From positions 1 through 12,483 of the forward strand of contig CALEPR010000205.1 of the NCBI GenBank assembly GCA_937910665.1: a DNA stretch of 12,483 nt. The letters run 5' to 3'. The translations under genes were made by a program, and so were the position numbers. Source of the stretch: an uncultured Selenomonadales bacterium. GTDB lineage: Bacteria > Bacillota > Negativicutes > Selenomonadales > Selenomonadaceae. The notes under the pieces were generated by a model. It was not told the DNA's origin, did no database searches, and was given only the letters and a program-made list of their open reading frames with translations. Below, piece after piece: positions 8,201 through 12,483 of the stretch (its first letter is position 1; each line of letters begins with the position of its first letter).

Positions 8201-8494
8201 TTTGTTGATGTTATTCACATTTGCAATAATTTTGAGCAAATCGCCATTGAAAAGACAATCACCGCGTCTGCAACCGTACAACCAAACGCCGTTATCAAGC
8301 GTGGGAGTGACTCCTGTAGCGTCCTTCCCTGAACCGTTGCCACAAATCGGACATACAAAACCGCCATTTTTCGCCGCAGTGAGAAAATTACTCGGCTCGG
8401 TCTTGTTAATGGCATCTTTCAGAATCTCTCTGTCTTTGTATGATAAAGATTTGACAGCGGAAATATCCGTTTCAGATACAACAATATTAAACAT
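5267..8494 (-). CDS. Plasmid replication primase-helicase (zinc finger, Toprim, DUF927)
   Basis: Probable replication protein that primes and unwinds the plasmid. Its 1,075 residues show, in order: a CHC2-like zinc finger with C48, C51, C75 and C80; a DnaG-type catalytic region with Toprim motifs VEGYID (247-252) and LLLDSDETG (298-306); a charged, helical linker (about 360-520); and a DUF927-type ATPase/helicase with Walker A TPSGNGKS (734-741), Walker B FVDE (781-784) and a likely arginine finger near R848. The primase-plus-helicase layout recalls phage P4 alpha protein, though the helicase family differs. The C-terminal ~110 residues could bind the iterons beyond its 3' end; that is inference. 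The ATG at 8494 has GGAGG at 8501-8505. A 205-nt structured leader separates it from the upstream HTH gene on the same strand. Confidence 0.88.
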   Translation of the reverse strand: MFNIVVSETDISAVKSLSYKDREILKDAINKTEPSNFLTAAKNGGFVCPICGNGSGKDATGVTPTLDNGVWLYGCRRGDCLFNGDLLKIIANVNNINKNNFEGFCESLAIGAQICHINFNNLNSFYDLHSTTSSENSKKLPKDYSKFLASTQANLESWLNSIGGTWRGLTLETLQHFHCGFFSQWGKEKTPRVIIPASNTTFLARLAVPIESLPVNIQKIVKAKQHSGTKMLFNATALDSEKPILVVEGYIDAMSIWQATNGTIPVVALGGADAGKILLDEVAKHSEEKNSVKPQFILLLDSDETGRQSATKLRDELIQANCPTVSKFLSETESKIDANDILQRDSAELQKIICEIYQSAEISLKKVAEKIAFEQKISAWSEVNGTINPNTLQEIHNAYNFLNNLTAEDFTISTVTDNKNIRAIALCKFYDFLIDCHTNFFNQFIAAKQNARDKIKLDEKNATVTSDIVSLAKFSLSDLRRTVDFQVSKIRKDHEDYQKHLAQESAQKKFEERQAFLSTLTTRTNCPDAPIELALPISFESTFSHDGITAIIKGVRKQLTLTPIIPTKKFVNPDTNLTNYEIAIRDEKGIWRRSIFDAQTIADGKKILELTDFGANFSSQESKYLSSYLMHLIGDSENRDKIPTCKMYQQTGWTDDSFTKFIYPPGDGENFIVRGGNFDFQKTFAIRGSFGKWVQMFKKVKSASIVARLVIGAAASAPLIHLLNIRNLQLHLATPSGNGKSAAVKFALSIFGNPEKIKFKFDGTANSFDTMGLLFNDLPSFVDELQSANKKIRENIDTLIYNFESGVNRSRNQKDNSLQTRKYFRGVRISTGEQTLTNEFSGEGAISRILEITHAEIFDNAFAIEIHQFVKQHYGQVGRKWIDYIIANDDKILQDYALLETEYRKKEKNLMPNHISSIAAFHTALIHLQTMLNFNYALAKEECMADFDILMKELPRKSLATNVRRALQTVREFISSHPRYFKVQAKDGKKFSFPDGDAYEIYGVKFNNGTVGIFPRALREILKDFPSSNAIIRGFGEHNFFDSADNPKHPFQKVQRVEEKSVWLYVFTKDALESD

Positions 8495-8634
8495 AGTTTA
8501 CCTCCGTTCAATGTGACGCTCGGACAAGTTGGGGGACGAATCCGGCATCTTATTGAGCAATTCGCGCCTTGACGAAAGTTAAGGCGTTTTAAATTTTGTC
8601 CCCTTGTGAGAACAATAACATCAAAATTGACTTC

Positions 8635-8658
8635 CAAAATCTTATTTTTTTGCTTTTT
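8635..8658 (-). repeat. A-rich leader element, primase copy
   Basis: On the minus strand this 24-base element contains AAAGC, an A tract and ATAAGATTTTG. It matches 23 of 24 bases of 9089-9112 on the plus strand, which sits upstream of the relaxase gene. It includes TAAGAT, a possible -10 box (8639-8644), but no clear -35 is at the right distance. Confidence 0.75.
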
Positions 8659-8693
8659 TTCAAATGTGACTTGGGGGAAAGTCATATTTGAAA
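8658..8693. repeat. 15-bp inverted repeat upstream of the primase leader element
   Basis: TTTCAAATGTGACTT (8658-8672) and AAGTCATATTTGAAA (8679-8693) are inverted repeats matching at 14 of 15 positions around GGGGGA. The repeat starts 6 bp from the HTH gene's stop and abuts the A-rich element. No T run follows on the minus strand, so a simple terminator is unlikely. It could be an operator at the -35 region of a primase promoter, or an mRNA processing or attenuation hairpin between the two genes. Confidence 0.65.
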
Positions 8694-8699
8694 TGGTTG

Positions 8700-9008
8700 T
8701 CAAGTTTGATAATGCATCTTGAAATCGACGAAATTTAAAATTTCATTTTGGGCAGATGTAGAAAGAGTGGAAAATTTTTCTACAAGACGTGATGTATTAT
8801 TGTCAGCCACTGTTTTAGGAGTTCCATACATAATTTCATCTAAACTGACATTATACAGTTCAGAAAAATTTTTTAATTCTTCGGCAGAAATTTTGCGTTT
8901 ATTGGATTCAATAGCAACCAGTGCGGTGCGCGGAATGTTCAATTTTTTTGCCACAAAAGTTTGAGATAAATGCCGAGTTTTTCTTAAATTTTTGAGTCGA
9001 GCGTACAT
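8700..9008 (-). CDS. HTH (Xre/Cro family) transcriptional regulator
   Basis: Small DNA-binding repressor, 102 residues. An HTH_3-type domain covers about residues 4-60: RLKNLRKTRHLSQTFVAKKL holds the first helices, IPRTALVAIES the recognition helix, and LYNVSLDEIMYG the typical closing segment. The last 40 residues are a helical tail, perhaps for dimerisation. The ATG at 9008 is preferred over the in-frame GTG at 9017, because GAGGTG (9015-9020) is then a ribosome site eight bases upstream of the ATG; the GTG lies within it. The gene heads the minus-strand unit that leads to the primase-helicase. It is divergent from the relaxase gene, and a palindrome overlaps its own promoter. Autorepression and control of replication or mobilisation are inferred from position. 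Confidence 0.9.
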   Translation of the reverse strand: MYARLKNLRKTRHLSQTFVAKKLNIPRTALVAIESNKRKISAEELKNFSELYNVSLDEIMYGTPKTVADNNTSRLVEKFSTLSTSAQNEILNFVDFKMHYQT

Positions 9009-9026
9009 AAAAATCACCTCTCACAA

Positions 9027-9055
9027 ATATTATCTAAAATAGTCTTAAATGTCAA
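9027..9055 (-). promoter_or_regulatory. Sigma-70 promoter of the HTH regulator gene
   Basis: On the minus strand, a consensus -35 TTGACA (9050-9055), a 17-base spacer and TAATAT as -10 (9027-9032). It lies 19 bases upstream of the ATG at 9008. It is the best sigma-70-like promoter in the window and is overlapped by the palindrome arm at 9035-9045. Confidence 0.85.
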
Positions 9056-9085
9056 CAATATATGTCAGATTTTCAGACTATTTTA
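9035..9085. promoter_or_regulatory. Candidate operator of the HTH regulator
   Basis: TAAAATAGTCT at 9035-9045 is the exact reverse complement of AGACTATTTTA at 9075-9085. The left arm sits in the spacer between the -10 and -35 of the HTH promoter. The right arm lies on the relaxase side. ATGTCA occurs as a direct repeat between the arms (9049-9054 and 9062-9067). Two half-sites 40 bp apart could be bridged by a dimer or looped, silencing the HTH gene and possibly the relaxase. Confidence 0.65.
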
Positions 9086-9088
9086 TTT

Positions 9089-9112
9089 AAAAAGCAAAAA
9101 CATAAGATTTTG
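9089..9112 (+). repeat. A-rich leader element, relaxase copy
   Basis: Second copy, in opposite orientation, of the 24-base element at 8635-8658 (one mismatch). It lies 46 bases upstream of the relaxase ATG and includes TAAGAT at 9103-9108 as a possible -10. The pair brackets the HTH gene, so both outward-facing genes share this upstream element. Confidence 0.75.
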
Positions 9113-9157
9113 AGAGCCTCTTTTGGTGGGATAATTTCATCAAAGGAGGTTTTTAAA

Positions 9158-11401
9158 ATGGCAACATACCATTTGAGAATAAAAAATGATACCAAGCCGA
9201 ATGGGGCAAAGGTATCGGCAAAAGCACACGCAGATTATATTTTGCGAGAGGGTGAAAATAGCCAAAAATCGGATTGTGTTTTTCAAGGGCATCAACTGCC
9301 AAGCTGGGCAGACGGATCGGCACAGAAATTTTTCAGAGCGGCAGACAGGTATGAGGATAAAGGAAATCGTCGGTACAAAGAAATTGAATTTTCGCTTCCA
9401 AATGAATTGATGTTGGAACAGAACCGAGAGGTAGTGGACAGTTTTATAGCATGTCACTTGACAAATCATTATTATGCATATGCGATTCACGAGAAATCGG
9501 GGGCAATTTCAGGAGAGCGTCATCCGCATGTTCACATAATGTTTTCGAAAAGGCTTATTGATGAAGTGGAAAAAATCAAGGAGCGACCGGCATACAAATA
9601 TTTTACACGAGCGGCAAAACCGTTGAAGGGCGAAAAAGTAGCAAATTTTGAGAGACGCAGAGAACACGGGGCACCGAAAGATAAGAGGTGGCACAGTAAG
9701 AAATTTCTTTACAAGATTCGGGAAGAATTTGCGAGGATACAAAATGAAGTGCTGGGAAAATATGGCTATTCCGTGCGCGTTGACCATAGGAGTTTGAAAG
9801 CGCAAAAGGCAGAGGCGGAAGAGCGAGGCGATAAATTTCTCGCCAAACTTTTTGACAGAATGCCGGAAGAATGCATCGGGATAACGTCGAGTCATCGCAA
9901 TGAAGTAGAAGTATCGTATTTAAAACATACCCGTGAAATTTATCGGAAAAAATTTGAACAGTTATTTCGACAGGATTTTCAGGAAAAAGTTGTGATGGAA
10001 GAAGATGTGAGAGCGTGTGCGCGTCAAGCGGAAATTTTAGCTTTGTCCCTTTTGAGTTCCGAAAGTTATAAGTCGGAGGAATTTTCAGAAGAGCCGTTGC
10101 GGAAATTGATTCAAAAAATTTTGACGGAATTTGAAAAAGTGAAGTCGTTGAGGAAAAAAGTAGTGACAGGGAAAGACGCGCAGGAGAAATCGGAGTCGGA
10201 ATATTTGTCAAAAGCGGATCGGAATTTATTGCGCGACTATGAGAGAACGCTAGCAGAAAAATATAATTGGGAGACGCTGATGAAAAATTTGTCAGTTCCG
10301 AGCGAAAAGCAGCCAAAAAATTTGCAAGCATTTCAGGAAATCGAAAGAGGCGTGCGGACAAGAATTTCTGATTTGAAAAAAACAATGGTGGAGATGTATC
10401 CGAAAATTCAAAGTGTCGAAGAAAAAATGAAAAATCCATATCGGTTAAAAAACGTGCATTTGGTGACGCACGACATTTTGCAAAAGAATCTTGAAATTTT
10501 GGGAGAATTAAAAAATGTAAGCGAAGAACTTATGCGAGATGTGTCAGATTATAAAAATTTGAGGAAGAAAAATGCGCACACGATTTTTTCATTTTCAGAA
10601 GTGCGAGAAAAATTAAGTCAGCAATGTCGTTTTTTGAAAACCGAGTACGAAAAATCGGTAGATGAAATGAATTGCTTGAGATGGAAAGTGATAAATCCGA
10701 TGCGAGCGATTTCTATGGCTGAAAATATTTTTGTTCACGGCGGATTAAAAAAATTGCGTGAAGAAAAGCGAAAATTTGAAAAATCGGTTTCCAATTTTGA
10801 GAGGAAACTTGCAGAATATCAACAACACGAGTTTGATTTCAAAAACGCAAATTTTGAAAATTCAGCGGACAAAATTCAAGAGCAATATTATCTCACGAAG
10901 GAAAAATTTCTTTTGGAAGCCGCTCGCCAAAATTTGCAAAATACGAAAAATTTTTTGGAAAGCGAATCTGAAAAATTGGCAAAAATTTGTCAAACGAAGG
11001 AGGCACGTCAAAAAATTTCAGTCATAGCCGCCGGGATTTTGAAGAAAAATTTAAAAACGGCAAATGCGTACGAAAATGCAAAAGTTCGTTCCAAAGTTTT
11101 ATCTCGGAAACTCACGATTGTCAAAAATCGATTGGAAGGCTTGAAAAGGAATGGCTCGAGAAAATTACGAAAATTAGTTTTTCGTGTCGACAAACCTGCA
11201 AAAGAATCAGTAAAAATTTCATCGAGCGATCCGAATTTCGTAGTGGACTTGATAGCAGATGCGCTGAATGGGAACGAAAACGCAGTACAACTTGTCGCTT
11301 ATTGTCCCGACAACTACCTTGAAATGGAAAAAAGTTGGAGTCTGATGAGCGAGTTGGATAAGGACGAACTTATTCATAAAAAGATTATGCGTGATTTGTA
11401 A
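9158..11401 (+). CDS. MobA/MobL-family (MOBQ-type) relaxase
   Basis: Mobilisation nuclease that would nick the plasmid at oriT, stay covalently bound and guide the strand into a recipient through a helper system. The N-terminal ~250 of 747 residues form the relaxase domain. It has the MATYHLRIK opening, a likely nucleophile Tyr27 in ADYILREGE, and the histidine motif IHEK...HPHVHIMFS (H111, H122, H124, H126) for metal binding. Residues about 260-690 are Lys/Glu-rich and predicted coiled coil. No Toprim, primase or helicase domain is seen, unlike RSF1010 MobA. The ATG at 9158 is chosen for AAGGAGG (9143-9149) eight bases upstream. The frame opens earlier at 9062, but that stretch overlaps the operator and leader repeat. 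No mobC-like accessory gene was found. The oriT-like zone follows the stop within 25 bases. Confidence 0.88.
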   Translation: MATYHLRIKNDTKPNGAKVSAKAHADYILREGENSQKSDCVFQGHQLPSWADGSAQKFFRAADRYEDKGNRRYKEIEFSLPNELMLEQNREVVDSFIACHLTNHYYAYAIHEKSGAISGERHPHVHIMFSKRLIDEVEKIKERPAYKYFTRAAKPLKGEKVANFERRREHGAPKDKRWHSKKFLYKIREEFARIQNEVLGKYGYSVRVDHRSLKAQKAEAEERGDKFLAKLFDRMPEECIGITSSHRNEVEVSYLKHTREIYRKKFEQLFRQDFQEKVVMEEDVRACARQAEILALSLLSSESYKSEEFSEEPLRKLIQKILTEFEKVKSLRKKVVTGKDAQEKSESEYLSKADRNLLRDYERTLAEKYNWETLMKNLSVPSEKQPKNLQAFQEIERGVRTRISDLKKTMVEMYPKIQSVEEKMKNPYRLKNVHLVTHDILQKNLEILGELKNVSEELMRDVSDYKNLRKKNAHTIFSFSEVREKLSQQCRFLKTEYEKSVDEMNCLRWKVINPMRAISMAENIFVHGGLKKLREEKRKFEKSVSNFERKLAEYQQHEFDFKNANFENSADKIQEQYYLTKEKFLLEAARQNLQNTKNFLESESEKLAKICQTKEARQKISVIAAGILKKNLKTANAYENAKVRSKVLSRKLTIVKNRLEGLKRNGSRKLRKLVFRVDKPAKESVKISSSDPNFVVDLIADALNGNENAVQLVAYCPDNYLEMEKSWSLMSELDKDELIHKKIMRDL

Positions 11402-11423
11402 ATTTTCTCCAAAAGGAATTTTC

Positions 11424-11504
11424 CATTTGCCCCAAATTTTAATTTGGCTGGCAAATGTTCACTTACCACTTATCTTGGAGATAAGTGCGAAAAAACCGCA
11501 GGTT
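11424..11504 (+). other. Candidate oriT with nic-like TAAGTGCG motif
   Basis: Directly after the relaxase gene come two hairpins. The first is a nested stem: CATTTGCC (11424-11431) with GGCAAATG (11450-11457), enclosing CCAAAT/ATTTGG. The second is CACTTATC (11467-11474) with GATAAGTG (11480-11487). The 3' arm of the second runs into TAAGTGCG (11482-11489). TAAGTGCG is the conserved left half of the RSF1010/R1162-type nick region as I recall it, where cleavage follows the final G after an inverted repeat. Here the predicted nick would be between 11489 and 11490. The usual CCCT after the nick is replaced by A-rich sequence. If right, the relaxase gene enters the recipient last. Confidence 0.55.
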
Positions 11505-11555
11505 GACGCATTTTTTCGACGTGAGAAATTTGTCGCTTGCGCTGAACCTGCGGTT
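11485..11555 (-). terminator. Large hairpin with T run downstream of the TrlF-like gene
   Basis: AACCGCAGGTT (11494-11504) and AACCTGCGGTT (11545-11555) are perfect 11-bp inverted arms. Inside, CGCA/TGCG (11507-11510, 11538-11541) and CGAC/GTCG (11517-11520, 11532-11535) can extend the stem. On the minus strand the second arm runs into TTTTTTCGC, eight bases after the TAA of the TrlF-like gene, so it probably terminates that transcript. The 40-base interior is long for a terminator. Overlap with the oriT-like zone allows a second role in relaxosome assembly or in ending strand transfer. Confidence 0.55.
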
Positions 11556-11562
11556 GGCTTTA

Positions 11563-12483
11563 TTAACCATTTAATGCCTTAAAAATTCTATAATAACGTT
11601 TTTCCAGTGCGTCTTTTCCACCCTCCATAACTTCACATATTGCATCTCGAATGGCATGGTCTTGTAACGCTCCGTAATGAACATTTTGAATTTGTCCATT
11701 TTTGAAATCAAGATTAACTATCCATTCAGCATTTGCATTGACAACTATATTTGGATTATGAGTAGCGACTATGATTTGTGTATGATTTTTTATCTCATTT
11801 AAACTTTTGACGACCAAATTAGTAATATTTCTTGTATCCAAATCATCTTCGGGCTGGTCTATGATAATCGGTACATTACTGGTGTTCAAAATTAGTGACA
11901 GCATTGCGGAAGTACGTTGCCCATGAGAACCTGTGTCAATAGATTTAAACTCATTACCAACTTTAATCTTTAATTCCAAACTGTCCTCTGGTATCCAAAC
12001 AAACAAATTTATTTTAACTTCTTCTATTAACGCCTTTAGAAATTTAATAAACTTTTTGCTATAGTGATCAGTTGTATCCATCTCGATAAGATGAAGTTTT
12101 TCATTTTTCAGATTGTCTATACAGTCCTGTATGGTTGTGGTATTTTCTAGACTAGAAATTCGGCTTATAATAGTATTTTGGGCATCAAGGGGCGTACTGT
12201 CCTCAAAAATATCTGAATCAAAACCAGTTGATTTCCTCAAAATATTACGTAACAGATGAGCATTTTGTTTTAAGTCTCCAAATGGCTTTAAGTGTATTTT
12301 TAATGCGTCATTACTATCATTGAGATTGCGAATTACACTATCGCGTGCCTCGTACCTCTTTTTAATCAATTCGTGTATCAGACTAAACTTTTTATCAATT
12401 TCTTCCTGTTTGACCTTGATTGTATCCTCCAAACTTTTGAGAGAACTTATCTTCAATTGCAATTTCCTTTGTTCCTCAATCAA
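11563..12483 (-). CDS. PHP-nuclease / SMC-type ATPase, TrlF-like (C-terminal part, same gene as 1-1843)
   Basis: C-terminal part of the gene that starts at 1843. Read from the window edge it is residues 597-902 of the joined 902-residue protein; the TTG at 12483 is an internal Leu codon, not a start. It begins with the end of the coiled-coil region. It then supplies the second half of the ATPase head: an ABC signature-like SHGQR (about 782-786), Walker B IIIDQPEDD (about 802-810) with a D-loop Asp, and a switch histidine in ATHN (about 836-839). Pairing this head with the Walker A at 292-300 is the SMC/Rad50/RloC-like arrangement, with the PHP domain fused in front. The stop TAA is at 11563-11565 and is followed on this strand by a hairpin with a T run. 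The gene converges on the relaxase gene, with the oriT-like zone between them. Confidence 0.9.
   Translation of the reverse strand: MIEEQRKLQLKISSLKSLEDTIKVKQEEIDKKFSLIHELIKKRYEARDSVIRNLNDSNDALKIHLKPFGDLKQNAHLLRNILRKSTGFDSDIFEDSTPLDAQNTIISRISSLENTTTIQDCIDNLKNEKLHLIEMDTTDHYSKKFIKFLKALIEEVKINLFVWIPEDSLELKIKVGNEFKSIDTGSHGQRTSAMLSLILNTSNVPIIIDQPEDDLDTRNITNLVVKSLNEIKNHTQIIVATHNPNIVVNANAEWIVNLDFKNGQIQNVHYGALQDHAIRDAICEVMEGGKDALEKRYYRIFKALNG
12429..12483. repeat. 55-bp terminal direct repeat, right copy (circular overlap)
   Basis: Exact second copy of bases 1-55, lying inside the TrlF-like gene. A biological direct terminal repeat of a linear phage is less likely. The repeat is short, it sits mid-gene, and removing one copy restores a 902-codon reading frame with all ATPase motifs. 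Confidence 0.95.

Larger units (their letters stand above)
8495..8699 (-). promoter_or_regulatory. Structured leader of the primase-helicase gene
   Basis: Gene-free 205-bp stretch between the HTH stop and the primase start. It contains a GNRA-capped hairpin on the plus strand, CGCCTTGAC-GAAA-GTTAAGGCG (8565-8586), followed by TTTT. An outer pair GGGGAC (8532-8537) / GTCCCC (8598-8603) encloses it, with imperfect continuation into ACAAG / CTTGT-like flanks. On the minus strand the same arms would fold the leader mRNA upstream of the GGAGG ribosome site. Such a layout suits post-transcriptional control of replication, possibly by an antisense RNA; that is inference. Confidence 0.5.

Noticed and set aside
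8419..8703. 94-codon minus-strand open frame from a TTG overlapping the HTH stop
   Set aside because: It starts at TTG with no ribosome site, runs through the structured leader and into the primase gene out of frame. Its resemblance to the stretch upstream of the relaxase comes from the shared 24-base non-coding element.
9062..9157. Upstream extension of the relaxase frame to the ATG at 9062
   Set aside because: The 32 extra codons overlap the palindrome and the A-rich element and have no ribosome site. The ATG at 9158 has AAGGAGG at good spacing and gives the normal family N-terminus.
9603..10439. 278-codon minus-strand open frame antisense to the relaxase
   Set aside because: Its low-complexity Ser/Phe/Leu-rich translation is the mirror of the Lys/Glu-rich coiled coil. 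It has no start signal and no recognisable domain.
1..12483. Integrated element (ICE, prophage or transposon)
   Set aside because: No integrase, transposase, phage structural gene or att-like flank was seen. The identical ends lie inside a gene and fit an assembly overlap.

Overview
The window is almost certainly a complete small circular plasmid, linearised at an arbitrary point. Its first 55 bases (1-55) are repeated exactly at its end (12429-12483). One large reverse-strand gene reads straight across the join without a frame break, so the unit length is 12,428 bp. The DNA is AT-rich, with strong GGAGG-type ribosome binding sites and sigma-70-like promoters. This suggests a low-GC Gram-positive-type host (Bacillota, possibly Negativicutes). 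That host call is an inference from composition and gene types, and I could not test it.

Layout around the circle. (1) Defence module: a 902-residue PHP-nuclease/SMC-type ATPase (TrlF-like) lies on the minus strand at 1843 down to 1, continuing at 12428 down to 11563. It is divergent from a two-gene type II restriction-modification operon on the plus strand: a C5-cytosine methyltransferase (1967-3028) and an AlwI-family-like restriction endonuclease (3047-4609). The 123-bp divergent spacer holds two extended -10 promoters and a 12-bp-arm palindrome touching both. (2) Putative replication origin, about 4610-5266: no gene, but at least ten copies of a 13-bp iteron (TGTAGTAGAAAAT) in both orientations, an AT-rich tract, hairpins and a duplicated 43-bp block. 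(3) Replication gene, minus strand 8494-5267: a 1,075-residue protein with zinc-finger, Toprim primase and DUF927-type helicase regions. It runs towards the iterons and ends at a good terminator. Its 205-nt leader is structured. (4) Control gene: a 102-residue HTH regulator (9008-8700, minus) upstream of the replication gene, with a well-formed promoter overlapped by an 11-bp-arm palindrome. (5) Mobilisation: a MobA/MobL (MOBQ-type) relaxase with a long coiled-coil tail (9158-11401, plus). It is followed at once by an oriT-like zone with nested hairpins and a TAAGTGCG motif matching the RSF1010-type nick region.

How it fits together: the primase-helicase probably initiates replication at the iterons, in the manner of phage P4 alpha protein. 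The HTH protein probably represses itself and may affect the replication and relaxase genes. The relaxase would make the plasmid mobilisable by a conjugative helper, since no transfer channel is encoded. The cargo is two anti-invader systems. No partition, toxin-antitoxin, integrase, transposase, rRNA or tRNA gene was seen.
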